A stretch of DNA of 57,848 bases from Bacteroidia bacterium (GCA_002749065.1 PDTX01000011.1:1-57848); one strand, 5' to 3'. Shown: positions 16,596-25,839, counted from the first letter of the stretch. Translations and numbers: made by a program. Notes: generated by a model not told the origin, from the sequence alone.

Positions 16596-17285
16596 CTAGT
16601 TCAACGACTGCAGATCCAAATTCACACCCGGGCTCATCGTCGTGGACAGGTACACGCTCTTGATGTACGTCCCCTTGAGCGAGCTCGGCTTCAGGCGATG
16701 AACCGTCTGCATGAACTCACGCACGTTCTCCACCAGGGCCTCCACCTCAAAGGACACACGCCCCACAGAAACGTGAAGAATGCCGAACTTGTCCACACGG
16801 AAATCGATCTTACCCTGCTTAATCTCGCCAATCGCCTTACCGACCTCCATGGTCACCGTGCCGCTCTTGGGGTTCGGCATCAGGCCACGAGGACCCAGAA
16901 TACGGCCGATCTGGCCCACCTTCCCCATGGTCTGCGGCATGGTCACCACCACGTCGAAATCCGTCCAGCCCCCCTTAATCCGCTCCACCAGATCATCCAT
17001 CCCGACGTAGTCCGCACCCGCAGCCTTTGCCTCCTCCTCCTTCTCGGGGGTCACCAGCGCCAGCACACGAACGCTACGCCCCGTGCCATGCGGCAGGGTC
17101 ACCACGCCACGAACCATCTCGTTCGCCTTGCGCGGGTCAACACCCAGGCGCACATCGATATCCACAGAGGCATCGAACTTCGTGTACGACATCTTCTTCA
17201 CCAAGTCAGCAGCCTCGGCAAGGCTGTACGCCTTGTCGGGGTCCACCATCGCGAGCGCCGCCTTACGCTTCTTGCTTACCTTCAT
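16596..17285 (-). CDS. rplA: 50S ribosomal protein L1
   Basis: Large-subunit protein of the L1 stalk that helps move deacylated tRNA out of the E site. It has 229 residues, the usual length. Recognisable are [20 protein letters not shown] at the N-terminus, the [18 protein letters not shown] region, the [15 protein letters not shown] loop (the most conserved L1 segment) and a C-terminal [14 protein letters not shown]. It follows rplK by 17 bases. Confidence 0.99.
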   Translation of the reverse strand: MKVSKKRKAALAMVDPDKAYSLAEAADLVKKMSYTKFDASVDIDVRLGVDPRKANEMVRGVVTLPHGTGRSVRVLALVTPEKEEEAKAAGADYVGMDDLVERIKGGWTDFDVVVTMPQTMGKVGQIGRILGPRGLMPNPKSGTVTMEVGKAIGEIKQGKIDFRVDKFGILHVSVGRVSFEVEALVENVREFMQTVHRLKPSSLKGTYIKSVYLSTTMSPGVNLDLQSLN

Positions 17286-17302
17286 TTCAGCCCTCTCCTT
17301 TA

Positions 17303-17740
17303 TTAACCTGGGAACTCGCCCTTAATCGTTATACCCATGCTACGGGCCGTGCCTGCAACCATGCGCATCGCCGACTCCACCGTGAAGCAGTTCAAATCCG
17401 GCATCTTGTCCTGCGCAATCGCACGGACCTGATCCCAGGTCAAACTCCCCACCTTACGACGATTCGGCTCCGCAGAACCGCTCTTGAGCTTCAACGCCTC
17501 CTTGAGCTGCGCAGCAACCGGCGGAGTCTTGACGATGAAGTCAAAAGACTTGTCAGCGTAAACCGTAATCACCACGGGCAGCAGCTTACCGGCTAAGGGC
17601 TGAGTGCGGGCATTAAACTGCTTACAGAACTCCATGATGTTCACACCCTTGGAACCCAAAGCGGGACCCACGGGAGGGGCCGGATTGGCCGCGCCACCAC
17701 GAATCTGCAGCTTAATGAACCCAGCTACTTCCTTCGACAT
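17303..17740 (-). CDS. rplK: 50S ribosomal protein L11
   Basis: Part of the GTPase-associated centre, next to the L10/L12 stalk base. It has 145 residues. The N-terminal domain shows [20 protein letters not shown] with the proline pair at the thiostrepton-binding hinge, then [15 protein letters not shown]. The C-terminal RNA-binding domain ends [14 protein letters not shown]. It follows nusG by 25 bases and precedes rplA by 17. Confidence 0.99.
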   Translation of the reverse strand: MSKEVAGFIKLQIRGGAANPAPPVGPALGSKGVNIMEFCKQFNARTQPLAGKLLPVVITVYADKSFDFIVKTPPVAAQLKEALKLKSGSAEPNRRKVGSLTWDQVRAIAQDKMPDLNCFTVESAMRMVAGTARSMGITIKGEFPG

Positions 17741-17765
17741 ATCTATTCCCTTTATTCAACTACTG

Positions 17766-18320
17766 TTACTCCTTCTCTACCTGCATGAAACCCAGCTCCA
17801 GGGGGGTCTTCCGCTCGAAAATCTTCACGATTACCGTCAACTTCTTCTTGTCCTCGTTCACATCCGAAACGATGCCGCTAAAGGTGTTGAACGGGCCATC
17901 GACCACACGCACCACATCACCAATCGAAAACGGAACCTCCATCGACTCGCCATCCTCGGAGAGCTCGTCCACCTTACCCAGCAGACGGTTCACCTCGGGC
18001 GGCGACAGCGGCGCAGGCTCACCAGAGGGCGCATTCAGAAAGCCAAGCACGTCGGGCGCCGCAGTCAGAAAATGCGGTATCTCGCCCGTCAGCAAGGCCT
18101 CCACGAACACGTAACCCGGAAAAAAGACCCGCTCCTTACTCACCTTCTTCCCATTGCGGATCTGATACACCTTCTCCATCGGCACCAGGACATTCGGAAC
18201 ATAATCCCCGTAATGAAGGCGAGCAACCTCATTCACAAGGTATTGGCATACCTTACGCTCCCTACCACCTATCGCGCGAAGAACATACCAATGCATATGC
18301 TCCTTACTCTCCTCCGCCAT
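17766..18320 (-). CDS. nusG: Transcription termination/antitermination protein NusG
   Basis: Binds RNA polymerase and links it to Rho or the ribosome. It has 184 residues, with the NGN domain at about residues 8-115 (HWYVLRAIGGRERKVCQYL, then VFFPGYVFVEA) and a C-terminal KOW domain (PFSIGDVVRVVDGPFNTFSG and LTVIVKIFERKTPLEL). The order secE-nusG-rplK is the standard bacterial one. It starts 20 bases after secE. Confidence 0.98.
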   Translation of the reverse strand: MAEESKEHMHWYVLRAIGGRERKVCQYLVNEVARLHYGDYVPNVLVPMEKVYQIRNGKKVSKERVFFPGYVFVEALLTGEIPHFLTAAPDVLGFLNAPSGEPAPLSPPEVNRLLGKVDELSEDGESMEVPFSIGDVVRVVDGPFNTFSGIVSDVNEDKKKLTVIVKIFERKTPLELGFMQVEKE

Positions 18321-18340
18321 ATGAAAAAACGTGTATTATA

Positions 18341-18529
18341 TTAGAGCAAGCGATAGACCCAGTCCATCAGATGCTCAAACGAGAGGTCCATCACCAGAAC
18401 CACAAGCGCTATCAGCAGGGAAGCTATCATGACTACCATAGCGCTGCTCTGCAGCTCCTTCCAAGTGGGCCAAGTCACCTTGTGCACCATCTCCTCATAG
18501 ACCTCACGTAGGTAAGCTTTTACTCTCAT
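18341..18529 (-). CDS. secE: Preprotein translocase subunit SecE
   Basis: Inner-membrane clamp of the SecYEG channel. It has 62 residues, the short single-membrane-span type. A basic N-terminal amphipathic segment (YLREVYEEMVHKVTWPTWKE) carries the conserved VTWPTWKE motif, followed by one hydrophobic span (SAMVVMIASLLIALVVLVMD). It lies 18 bases after tRNA-Trp and 20 before nusG. Confidence 0.96.
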   Translation of the reverse strand: MRVKAYLREVYEEMVHKVTWPTWKELQSSAMVVMIASLLIALVVLVMDLSFEHLMDWVYRLL

Positions 18530-18547
18530 TGACCCTCAGTCTTTTTG

Positions 18548-18620
18548 CACGGGAGGAGCGACTCGAACGCCCGACACCTAGTTTTGGAGACTAGTGCTCT
18601 ACCAACTGAGCTACACCCGT
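18548..18620 (-). tRNA. tRNA-Trp (CCA anticodon)
   Basis: A 73-base cloverleaf with anticodon CCA in a CTCCAAA loop, discriminator G, and no encoded CCA tail. D and T arms are normal. The acceptor stem has one U-U mismatch at 6:67. It sits between tuf and secE, and its 5' end directly follows the four-T tail of the tuf hairpin. Confidence 0.95.
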
Positions 18621-18653
18621 AAAACCCCGCGCCAGCCAAAGGCCAGCGCAGGG
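18621..18653 (-). terminator. Terminator-like hairpin between tuf and tRNA-Trp
   Basis: On the minus strand a 13-bp stem (18641-18653 with 18625-18637), containing three G-U pairs and a 3-base loop, is followed by TTTT (18624-18621). The next base is the first base of tRNA-Trp. It has the shape of a weak intrinsic terminator or a processing hairpin and leaves no room for a separate promoter for tRNA-Trp-secE. Confidence 0.7.
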
Positions 18654-18660
18654 ACAAAAA

Positions 18661-19848
18661 CTAATCCAGCAACTCGATAACCTGACCGGCACCCACCGTG
18701 CGACCGCCCTCGCGGATAGCGAAGCGCAGACCCACGTTGATGGCCACGGGGTAAATCAGCTCCACGGTAATCGTCACGTTGTCGCCCGGCATCACCATCT
18801 CAGAACCCTCGGGAAGGGTAATCTCACCCGTCACGTCGAGCGTACGCAGGTAGAACTGCGGACGGTACTTGTTGTGGAACGGCGTGTGGCGGCCACCCTC
18901 GTCCTTCTTCAGAACGTAAACCTCGGCCTTGAACTTCGTGTGGGGCGTAATCGTACCGATCTTCGCCAGCACCTGGCCACGCTTGATCTCCGTCTTCTCA
19001 ATACCGCGGAGCAGCAGGCCCACGTTGTCGCCCGCCTCACCCTCGTCGAGGATTTTGCGGAACATCTCCACACCCGTCACAACGGTCTTCTTGTGGTTGG
19101 CGCCCAGACCGACAATCTCAACCTCATCACCCGTATGGATGATACCCGTCTCGATACGACCCGTCGCCACCGTACCACGGCCCGTGATGGAGAACACGTC
19201 CTCCACCGGCATCAGGAAGGGCTTCTCGTTCTCACGGGGCGGAATTGGAATGTAGCTATCCACCGCATCCATCAGCTCCATCACCTTCTCCGACCACTCC
19301 GGCTCGCCGTTGAGCGCGCCCAGCGCGGAGCCACGGATAACCGGCGCGTTGTCACCGTCAAACTCGTAGAAGTTCAGCAGGTCGCGCACCTCCATCTCCA
19401 CCAGCTCCAGCATCTCCGCATCGTCCACCAGGTCGCACTTGTTCATGAACACCACGATCTTCGGGACGTTCACCTGGCGGGCCAGCAGGATGTGCTCACG
19501 GGTCTGGGGCATGGGGCCATCGGTGGCCGCCACCACGATGATGGCGCCGTCCATCTGCGCGGCACCCGTCACCATGTTCTTCACGTAGTCAGCGTGGCCC
19601 GGGCAGTCAACGTGCGCGTAGTGGCGCTCCGCCGTCTGGTACTCCACATGCGAGGTGTTGATTGTGATACCACGCTCCTTCTCCTCGGGCGCGTTGTCAA
19701 TCGAGTCGAACGAACGGGTTTCGGACAGACCCTTGTCTGCCAGCACCTTCGTAATCGCCGCCGTCAATGTGGTCTTGCCGTGATCCACGTGACCAATTGT
19801 ACCAATATTCACGTGGGGTTTTGACCTATCAAATTTCTCTTTTGCCAT
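18661..19848 (-). CDS. tuf: Elongation factor Tu
   Basis: GTPase that delivers aminoacyl-tRNA to the ribosome. It has 395 residues. G1 is [10 protein letters not shown]3 is [13 protein letters not shown]4 is NKCD, and G5 is in IRGSALGAL. Domains II and III are complete ([34 protein letters not shown]). It sits downstream of four tRNA genes that share a near-consensus promoter at 20322-20353 and upstream of a terminator-like hairpin before tRNA-Trp. Only one tuf copy is in the window. Confidence 0.99.
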   Translation of the reverse strand: MAKEKFDRSKPHVNIGTIGHVDHGKTTLTAAITKVLADKGLSETRSFDSIDNAPEEKERGITINTSHVEYQTAERHYAHVDCPGHADYVKNMVTGAAQMDGAIIVVAATDGPMPQTREHILLARQVNVPKIVVFMNKCDLVDDAEMLELVEMEVRDLLNFYEFDGDNAPVIRGSALGALNGEPEWSEKVMELMDAVDSYIPIPPRENEKPFLMPVEDVFSITGRGTVATGRIETGIIHTGDEVEIVGLGANHKKTVVTGVEMFRKILDEGEAGDNVGLLLRGIEKTEIKRGQVLAKIGTITPHTKFKAEVYVLKKDEGGRHTPFHNKYRPQFYLRTLDVTGEITLPEGSEMVMPGDNVTITVELIYPVAINVGLRFAIREGGRTVGAGQVIELLD

Positions 19849-19905
19849 GATCCCTCTTTAATTATTTATCCGACACTATCCACCCCTCACTCACCCCACA
19901 CTAAG

Positions 19906-19977
<72 letters not shown>

Positions 19978-19986
19978 AACAGACAG

Positions 19987-20059
19987 AGCGGGAGACGAGA
20001 CTCGAACCCGCGACCCTCAGCTTGGAAGGCTGATGCTCTACCAACTGAGCTACTCCCGC
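19987..20059 (-). tRNA. tRNA-Gly (TCC anticodon)
   Basis: A 73-base cloverleaf with acceptor GCGGGAG/CTCCCGC, anticodon TCC in CTTCCAA, and discriminator T. It is separated from tRNA-Thr(GGT) by 9 bases. Confidence 0.96.
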
Positions 20060-20090
20060 AATCAGCAATACTACAAACACAACGAAACCG

Positions 20091-20173
20091 TGGGGAGAGC
20101 AGGATTCGAACCTACGAAGTCGTACGACAGCAGATTTACAGTCTGCCCCAGTTGGCCACTTTGGTATCTCCCC
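20091..20173 (-). tRNA. tRNA-Tyr (GTA anticodon)
   Basis: An 83-base class II tRNA with a long variable arm, acceptor GGGGAGA/TCTCCCC, anticodon GTA in CTGTAAA, and discriminator A. Confidence 0.96.
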
Positions 20174-20198
20174 AAGCATAACAAGCAAAGAACTAACG

Positions 20199-20272
20199 AG
20201 CCGATGGAGGGATTCGAACCCACGACCTGCTGATTACAAATCAGCTGCTCTGACCAGCTGAGCTACATCGGC
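20199..20272 (-). tRNA. tRNA-Thr (TGT anticodon)
   Basis: A 74-base cloverleaf with acceptor GCCGATG/CATCGGC, identical to that of tRNA-Thr(GGT), and anticodon TGT in TTTGTAA. It is first in the tRNA-tuf transcription unit, about 50 bases downstream of the promoter -7 box. Confidence 0.96.
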
Positions 20273-20321
20273 TTTCATCCCTCGACCGAACCGCCATCGA
20301 AACCCCTCCCCAATCCGGACG

Positions 20322-20353
20322 CAAAAGTAGGTATTATCAGCCGAACTACCAAA
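20322..20353 (-). promoter_or_regulatory. Promoter of the tRNA-tuf-ribosomal operon
   Basis: On the minus strand TTTG (20353-20350), a 20-base spacer, then TACTTTTG (20329-20322) match both halves of the Bacteroidetes TTTG/TAnnTTTG promoter. It is the best promoter match in the window, in front of the most highly expressed genes. Confidence 0.8.
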
Positions 20354-20404
20354 TCCATGCCGAAAAATCGCTGTGCGGACGAGCAAACCCCGCCATCCAC
20401 CGGG

Positions 20405-20698
20405 CTAGTCCCGCCGCTTTCCCTTGCGCTTGACCAGCTGGCGACGCAGGGCCTCCAGCGCCTCGTCGGTCGCCTCCTCGAAGCTGGCCCCGGGCTTCTC
20501 CGCGAACAGCACATCGCCCTTGAGCTGCAGCTTCACCTCGGCCAGCTTGCTGTCCTCCTGGTCATTGCCCAGCTTCAGGTACACGTCAGCACTCTCTATC
20601 TCGTCCTCGAAACGAACCAGCTTCTTCAGCTTCCCCTCCACGAAGTCCCGCAAATGCCCCGACAACGTGAAGCCCACTGCATGAATTCCTATTTCCAT
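20405..20698 (-). CDS. hpf: Ribosome hibernation-promoting factor, short form
   Basis: Binds the small subunit and stabilises inactive ribosomes in slow growth. It has 97 residues, the short HPF/RaiA (YfiA) type with no C-terminal dimerisation extension. The pattern MEIGIHAVGFTLSGHLRDFV, then KKLVRFEDEIESADVYLKL, and a basic end (RRQLVKRKGKRRD) fits the family. An ATG at 20698 is preferred over an in-frame TTG two codons upstream. It lies 18 bases after xerC, and the rpsU-xerC-hpf order is common in Bacteroidales. Confidence 0.9.
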   Translation of the reverse strand: MEIGIHAVGFTLSGHLRDFVEGKLKKLVRFEDEIESADVYLKLGNDQEDSKLAEVKLQLKGDVLFAEKPGASFEEATDEALEALRRQLVKRKGKRRD

Positions 20699-20716
20699 AC
20701 CCAAAGCAAATTTAGC

Positions 20717-21655
20717 CTACTCCGCACCCCGACCCCGCGGTTTAACCCTACGGCTGCGCGGGTGCGAATGCTGGTACGCGGCCCGTAGCAACCCAATATC
20801 CATGTGCGTGTACACCTGCGTCGACTTCAGGGTCGAGTGGCCCAGCAGGGCCTTGATTGTGCAGATGTCCGCACCCTCCTCCAGCATGTGCGTCGCGAAG
20901 CTATGCCGCAGTGCGTGCGGGCCGCTGCAGGCCCCATCAGGCAGCCGCTCGTAGTACGCGCTCACGCAGCGGTACACATCCCGGTCGCTCAGCACATGCC
21001 CATCCTCCCGCACAAATATAGCAAGATCTGGCGAAACCACTAGACCGAGACCGGACTCCACCCGCGCTCGGAAGGATTCGAATGCCTCAGCCAGCTCGGG
21101 AATCAGCGGGACGATACGCTCCTTATTCCCCTTCCCCCGCACCCGGACGCGGCGCTGCGCGCAATCCACATCGCCCCAGCGTAAGCCCACGAGCTCCGCG
21201 CGACGTAGCCCCAGCCCGTAGAGCGAGAGCATCACCAAGCGGTCGAGGCTCCCCGCGTAGTCGTCCGAATACTGCCCGGGCGCCAGCAGCGCGCGCACCT
21301 CCTCCTGGCGGAAGTAGGGGGGCAGGGGGCGGTCCAGACGTAGCCGTGAGACCGACGAAACCGGGTTGAGCTCCAGGCCCAGCGCGACGCGCGCATACTC
21401 AAAGAAGCTCCGCAGGGACGAAAGGCTCCGGTTCACCGAGCTCTTCGACATGCCCCGCTCCGATAGCCCCATGGACCACAGGCGTACATCCCGTGGCTGG
21501 ACCTCCCTCAGGCACAATCCCACCTCCGAGCCGGGGTACATCTCCTCGAAGAAGCAACGGGCATCCCGCACGTAGGCACGCACAGTACGGAGCGAATACC
21601 TCCGCTCGTACTGCAGATAGTCCCTGTAGCTCTCCAGCACATCCACTGGACGCAC
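20717..21655 (-). CDS. xerC: Tyrosine recombinase XerC-like
   Basis: Site-specific recombinase, expected to resolve chromosome dimers at dif with a partner. It has 312 residues. The N-terminal SAM-like core-binding domain (LESYRDYLQYERRYSLRTVRAY) is followed by the catalytic domain with R in GLRRAELVGLRWGDVD, HALRHSFATHMLEEGADI (HxxR box), GHSTLKSTQVYTHMD with the nucleophilic Tyr. All usual catalytic positions are present. Its fixed chromosomal context between rpsU and hpf argues for the housekeeping enzyme, not an integron or phage integrase. Confidence 0.93.
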   Translation of the reverse strand: MRPVDVLESYRDYLQYERRYSLRTVRAYVRDARCFFEEMYPGSEVGLCLREVQPRDVRLWSMGLSERGMSKSSVNRSLSSLRSFFEYARVALGLELNPVSSVSRLRLDRPLPPYFRQEEVRALLAPGQYSDDYAGSLDRLVMLSLYGLGLRRAELVGLRWGDVDCAQRRVRVRGKGNKERIVPLIPELAEAFESFRARVESGLGLVVSPDLAIFVREDGHVLSDRDVYRCVSAYYERLPDGACSGPHALRHSFATHMLEEGADICTIKALLGHSTLKSTQVYTHMDIGLLRAAYQHSHPRSRRVKPRGRGAE

Positions 21656-21712
21656 CCTCTGACCTGGGGGAAAGCACGTGCCCCGCGGCGCGCAGCCCTC
21701 CCGACGCGACGC

Positions 21713-21904
21713 CTACTGCTCCTTATCCTGCATCCGCTGCACGTAGCGGGCATGCAGAATCTCCTCGCGGCGGACCACCGACGGCTTGGTGAAAAACCTA
21801 CGACGGCGAATCTCGCGCATGGTGCCGGTGCGGTCAAACTTCCGCTTGAAACGCTTCAAGGGCCTATCTATCTGCTCGCCCTCCTTCACTGGTATGATAA
21901 TCAT
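21713..21904 (-). CDS. rpsU: 30S ribosomal protein S21
   Basis: Small-subunit protein of 63 residues, very basic, with MIIIPVKEGEQIDRPLKRFK and the RRRRFFTKPSVVRREEILHA segment typical of the family. In Bacteroidetes S21 lies near the 3' end of 16S rRNA and has been linked to sequestering the anti-Shine-Dalgarno sequence. It heads rpsU-xerC-hpf, with a TACTTTTG -7 box 48 bases upstream. Confidence 0.97.
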   Translation of the reverse strand: MIIIPVKEGEQIDRPLKRFKRKFDRTGTMREIRRRRFFTKPSVVRREEILHARYVQRMQDKEQ

Positions 21905-21951
21905 GGTCTGTCCTTATATGTTACATTCCGCCCCCCTTTCGGGTCGGCGCG

Positions 21952-21959
21952 CAAAAGTA
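21952..21959 (-). promoter_or_regulatory. -7 box of rpsU
   Basis: TACTTTTG on the minus strand is an exact TAnnTTTG match 48 bases before the rpsU ATG. No clear -33 element. Confidence 0.6.
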
Positions 21960-21998
21960 CGCACTTATCCCGAATTGGAAAAATATTACCACCCCTTA

Positions 21999-22844
21999 CT
22001 ACGGGATATTATCCTTATACTTCTTGTACTCGGCGGCGAGGGGCTCCCCCTCCTTGGCGCCCATCTCCTTCCACAGCTTCTTCACGTCGTCCACGCGGGA
22101 CTCATGCGAGGGGTGGGTGCTGATGAACTCCGGCCGCTGCTCGGCCTTCTCTGCCTCCATCTTCTCGAAGAAGCCCGCCACGCCGCGCGCGTCATACTTC
22201 GTGTGGTAGAGGTACTTGACCGAGCACTCGTCGGCCTCGCTCTCGTCCTTACGGCTGAATTTCAAGGCTGCCAGCTGGCTCCCCCCCTTCGCGGCCAGGC
22301 CCGCCAAATCCGCCGCCATGCCGGGCAGCTTCGCATTCGACAGGCCTGTGACCACCTGCACCAGCATGTCGAGCCCGTAGCGCTGGGTCAGCTGGGAGGT
22401 GCTATGCCGCTGGTCGGCATGCGCCATCTCGTGCCCCATCACGCCGGCCACCTGGTCCCAGCTATCGAGGTACTTCAGCAGGCCCGTGTAGAAGTAGATG
22501 TAGCCGCCCGGCGCGCAGAAGGCATTCCGCGTGTCCTGGTCGATTACGTGGACCTCCCAGGCGAAGTCCTTGGCGTGCTTCAGCTGGCCGCTCGCCAAAA
22601 TCGCATCGCGCACCTCCTCCAGCCCCTCGTACACCGGGACCCACTCCCCCTCGCGCTTCACCACGGGGTACTGCTTGGGGTCGTCGCTTATCTGCTTCGC
22701 CAGGTTCTGGCCCAGCTTCTTGTCGTCGTCGAGCGAGAAGGTGTTGAACTTGCCATCCTGGCACCCCGAGAATCCCGCCACCAGCAAAAGCAGCGGGAGC
22801 AGCATACGAATGTGGCTTACTATACGCATAATCCTAATCTCCAT
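21999..22844 (-). CDS. M48-family metallopeptidase lipoprotein
   Basis: Zinc peptidase of the M48 (Ste24/BepA-like) group, likely in the periplasm on the outer or inner membrane. From the preferred ATG it has 281 residues. A signal peptide ends in the lipobox GFSGC (C28). The zinc site is GHEMAHADQRHS (HExxH at about residues 137-141), with the downstream ligand glutamate likely in DESEADECS. The start at 22844 is chosen because GGAGGAG lies just upstream; a GTG at 22862 is the alternative and would leave no signal-peptide-like spacing. It lies directly after the thioredoxin-like gene. A role in outer-membrane protein quality control is inferred. Confidence 0.88.
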   Translation of the reverse strand: MEIRIMRIVSHIRMLLPLLLLVAGFSGCQDGKFNTFSLDDDKKLGQNLAKQISDDPKQYPVVKREGEWVPVYEGLEEVRDAILASGQLKHAKDFAWEVHVIDQDTRNAFCAPGGYIYFYTGLLKYLDSWDQVAGVMGHEMAHADQRHSTSQLTQRYGLDMLVQVVTGLSNAKLPGMAADLAGLAAKGGSQLAALKFSRKDESEADECSVKYLYHTKYDARGVAGFFEKMEAEKAEQRPEFISTHPSHESRVDDVKKLWKEMGAKEGEPLAAEYKKYKDNIP

Positions 22845-22862
22845 TTTTCGTTTCTCCTCCAC

Positions 22863-24212
22863 CTACCACCTCTTGTCGGTTCGCTGGCTCTCTAGCTCCT
22901 CCAGCCGCTCTATCGTTGCCCGCAGCTCGTACTCGGTGGCCGGCCGCGAAATCAGCTTACCCTGCACATCATACACATACAGCTCGGGCGTACCCCGGAA
23001 GGCTAAGGCCTCCTCGAGCGGCTGCGAGGACTCCTGCGGCTGAAAGCCATTATCCCAGCCCCAATCCCGGCTCCGCATGTAGGCCGCGTCTGCTCCCTGC
23101 TCCCCGTGGTCTATCCCGATGCAGGACACGCGCATGAAGCGTTTGTCCATGCCCCTCCACAGCTCGTACAGACGGGGGAGCATGGTCTGGCAATGCGGGC
23201 ACCACACGCTCCAGAGTATCACCAGCGTGTAGCGGCTCTTCGGGTTGATAACGGGGACTGAGGCGCCCCGTAGGTCCTGCATCCTCAGGGCCAGCGCCTC
23301 CGAGTGCTCCACCGGGCCGGGTCGGCGAACCGAATCGGGCAGACCGGCCAGCGGGCCGAAGTGCATGCTATCAACCGCCTCGGCGACCCGTGGGAAGCTC
23401 GAGCCGGAGAATAGGTAGGAGAGCTGGCCACGGATGGACACCGCCACGTCGGGATGCATCTGGTGCTCCCCCAGGTTGCGGATGGCCTCCAGGAAGGCCG
23501 CCTGCTGCTCCTCGTGGGTCATCAGCGTATCGCGGTAGGCCAGCAGGTACTCCGTGGCACGACGGCGGAGCAGCTGGCTACTGGCCATCAGCGGCTCATT
23601 GAGCAGGGCTTGCGGAAACCAGTCCGTAAGCCGCTGCCCGGCCACGGGGCGCATCAGCCAGAGGAATGGATGGATGCGCTCGTTCCTGCTCGCCCTCTCC
23701 AGCGCCCGCAGGGTGGAGTCGAGCGTGCGCTCCTGCCCCCGCACGATGGCCTCCATGGCCCGGCAGGATGCCTCCGCGCCGCCCTCGCAATGCCTCTGCA
23801 GATTGCCCAGCGCCTGCTCGAAGGCCCGGTAGCGGGTATAGGCCGTGTGGCCCGCCAGGAAGGTCATCGCCTCGTCCGCCCCCTTCACCACGATGGCGTC
23901 GAGGGGCATACGCCCGTCTATGCCGACCCACACCTGCCGCTTCGGCTCGAGTAGGAGTAGGGGGATAGCCGCCCCGCCCTCCGGCTGCAGACCGTACAGG
24001 CCCGGCTGGAAGTCGGGGATGGAGAAGTGGTAGCAACCGTCGTCGTCCATGTAGGCCGTGTCCAGCAGGCTCTGGGGGGTGTCTACCTGCCGCAGCAACA
24101 TCATGGGGCTGGGGACCTGAGCATCCAGCCGGACCTTCAGCTTTACGTCCCGTGCCGAGAGCAAGGGGGCCGATAGCAGAAAGAGAAGGGAAAGAAGGTA
24201 AAATCTAGCCAT
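22863..24212 (-). CDS. Exported TlpA-type thioredoxin-fold protein
   Basis: It has 449 residues with an N-terminal signal peptide (YLLSLLFLLSAPLLSA). The first third resembles the DUF4369-type beta-rich domain common before TlpA domains in Bacteroidetes (DDGCYHFSIPDFQPGLYGL). The C-terminal 150 residues form a thioredoxin fold with active site WSVWCPHCQTMLPRLYELW near residue 338 and FRGTPELYVYDVQGKL, which supplies the cis-Pro. The predicted role is periplasmic thiol-disulfide exchange; the substrate is unknown. It starts 11 bases after cysS and runs into the M48 peptidase gene, so the three are probably cotranscribed. Confidence 0.87.
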   Translation of the reverse strand: MARFYLLSLLFLLSAPLLSARDVKLKVRLDAQVPSPMMLLRQVDTPQSLLDTAYMDDDGCYHFSIPDFQPGLYGLQPEGGAAIPLLLLEPKRQVWVGIDGRMPLDAIVVKGADEAMTFLAGHTAYTRYRAFEQALGNLQRHCEGGAEASCRAMEAIVRGQERTLDSTLRALERASRNERIHPFLWLMRPVAGQRLTDWFPQALLNEPLMASSQLLRRRATEYLLAYRDTLMTHEEQQAAFLEAIRNLGEHQMHPDVAVSIRGQLSYLFSGSSFPRVAEAVDSMHFGPLAGLPDSVRRPGPVEHSEALALRMQDLRGASVPVINPKSRYTLVILWSVWCPHCQTMLPRLYELWRGMDKRFMRVSCIGIDHGEQGADAAYMRSRDWGWDNGFQPQESSQPLEEALAFRGTPELYVYDVQGKLISRPATEYELRATIERLEELESQRTDKRW

Positions 24213-24223
24213 AATCTATTCTC

Positions 24224-25696
24224 CTAATGCAAGTGCCAGCTGGCGCCGTCCGCCGTATCCTTCACCTCGACTCCGCTGGCCTTCAGGGCATCGCGGATGC
24301 GGTCCGAGGTGGCGTAGTCCTTGCTCGCCCGGGCGGCGGCTCGGTACTCCAGCACCAGGCCCATGGCCGTTTCCAGCGCCGCGTCGTGCCCGGCCTGCTC
24401 CGCGCTCCCGGTGAGGCCCAGCACGTTGAAAACCATCTGGTGGTACAGCTCCTGTAGCCGCTGCAGGTCCTCCCCAGTCAGGGAGGCCTCGCCCCGCGCC
24501 AGCATGCCGATGAGCCTGGCCCCCTCGAAGAGCTTGGCCACCAGCATGGGGGTGTTGAGGTCGTCGAGCAGGGGGGCCCAGCAGGCCTCCTCAAACTCCA
24601 GCACGCTGAGGGTCGATTCGCGCCCCGGCTTCAGCCCGTCCAGCTCCCGCACCGAGAGCAGCAGCCGCTCCAGCCCCTTCTCAGCCGCCTGCAGCGCCGC
24701 GTTGCTGAAGTCCAGCGTGGAGCGGTAGTGGGCCTGCAGCACGAAGAAGCGGACCGCCATCGGGCTATAGGCCTGCTCGAGCTTGGCGTGCGACCCCCCG
24801 AAGAGCTCCTCCAGCGTGATGAAGTTGCCCAGCGACTTGCCCATCTTCTGCCCCTCTATCGTGATGAGGTTGTTGTGCATCCAGTACTTCACCACCCGGT
24901 GGCCGAGCGATGCCTGGTTCTGCGCGATCTCGCACTCGTGGTGCGGGAACATCAGGTCCAGCCCGCCACCGTGGATGTCGAACTCGTCGCCCAGGTACTT
25001 TCGCCCCATCGCCGAGCACTCCAGGTGCCAGCCCGGGAAGCCCTCGCCCCAGGGCGATGGCCAGCGCATGATGTGGCCCGCGTCCGCCCGTTTCCACAGC
25101 GCGAAGTCCAGCGGGTTGCGCTTCTCGCGCTGCCCGTCCAGCGCCCGGGTGTTGGCCAGCATGTCCTCCACCACCCGGCCCGAGAGCGCGCCGTAGCGGT
25201 ACGCCTCGTTGTACCTCTCGATGTCGAAGTACACCGAGCCCTCGCTCACGTAGGCGAAGCCCTTCTCCAGGAGGGTCTCCACGAGGGAGATCTGCTCGAT
25301 GATGTGCCCCGAGGCGTGCGGCTCAATGCTCGGGGGCTGCACGTTCAGCTGGCGCATGGCCTCCTCGTAGCGCAGCTTGTAGTGGTGCGCCACCTCCATG
25401 GGCTCGAGCGACTCGAGGCGGGCCTTCTTCTGTATCTTGTCCTCCCCCTCGTCCGCATCGTGCTCCAGGTGGCCAACATCGGTCACGTTGCGCACGTAGC
25501 GCACCCTGTAGCCGAGCTCCTTCAGCAGGCGGAAGAGCACATCGAAGGTGATGGACGCGCGCGCGTGGCCCAGGTGCGGATCGCCATATACCGTGGGCCC
25601 GCAGACGTACATCCCCACGTGCGGGGGGTGCAGGGGCTCAAAGACCTCCTTGCGACGGGAGTAGGTATTGTAGATCTGCAGCTCTCTCATGTCCAT
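24224..25696 (-). CDS. cysS: Cysteinyl-tRNA synthetase
   Basis: Charges tRNA-Cys. It has 490 residues from the ATG at 25696 ([16 protein letters not shown]). It shows the first zinc cysteine in [17 protein letters not shown] together with the HIGH-type motif, the second zinc region [10 protein letters not shown] with [18 protein letters not shown], and the KMSKS motif as KMGKSLGNF. The frame stays open 33 codons further upstream, but a TACCTTTG -7 box at 25733-25740 lies inside that extension, so the long start is rejected. It is first in an operon with the thioredoxin-like and M48 genes. Confidence 0.97.
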   Translation of the reverse strand: MDMRELQIYNTYSRRKEVFEPLHPPHVGMYVCGPTVYGDPHLGHARASITFDVLFRLLKELGYRVRYVRNVTDVGHLEHDADEGEDKIQKKARLESLEPMEVAHHYKLRYEEAMRQLNVQPPSIEPHASGHIIEQISLVETLLEKGFAYVSEGSVYFDIERYNEAYRYGALSGRVVEDMLANTRALDGQREKRNPLDFALWKRADAGHIMRWPSPWGEGFPGWHLECSAMGRKYLGDEFDIHGGGLDLMFPHHECEIAQNQASLGHRVVKYWMHNNLITIEGQKMGKSLGNFITLEELFGGSHAKLEQAYSPMAVRFFVLQAHYRSTLDFSNAALQAAEKGLERLLLSVRELDGLKPGRESTLSVLEFEEACWAPLLDDLNTPMLVAKLFEGARLIGMLARGEASLTGEDLQRLQELYHQMVFNVLGLTGSAEQAGHDAALETAMGLVLEYRAAARASKDYATSDRIRDALKASGVEVKDTADGASWHLH

Positions 25697-25732
25697 GGTG
25701 TATTTGCGGAGTATTAGTGTGCTTACAGTTAG

Positions 25733-25740
25733 CAAAGGTA
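25733..25740 (-). promoter_or_regulatory. -7 box of the cysS operon
   Basis: TACCTTTG on the minus strand, an exact TAnnTTTG match 37 bases upstream of the chosen cysS start. It fixes the start choice. Confidence 0.65.
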
Positions 25741-25839
25741 ATCCTTTTTTCCGGAAGGTAAGCCCAGAGCGGGCCATGGCCACCGCCCCAAGCATGCCCG
25801 GCCGGAGGGCCGAGGAGCCGGACGGGGCTAAAATTGCTT

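Noticed and set aside
20717..21655. xerC as a mobile-element integrase
   Set aside because: It is in the fixed rpsU-xerC-hpf order, has no attachment-site repeats nearby and no cargo genes.
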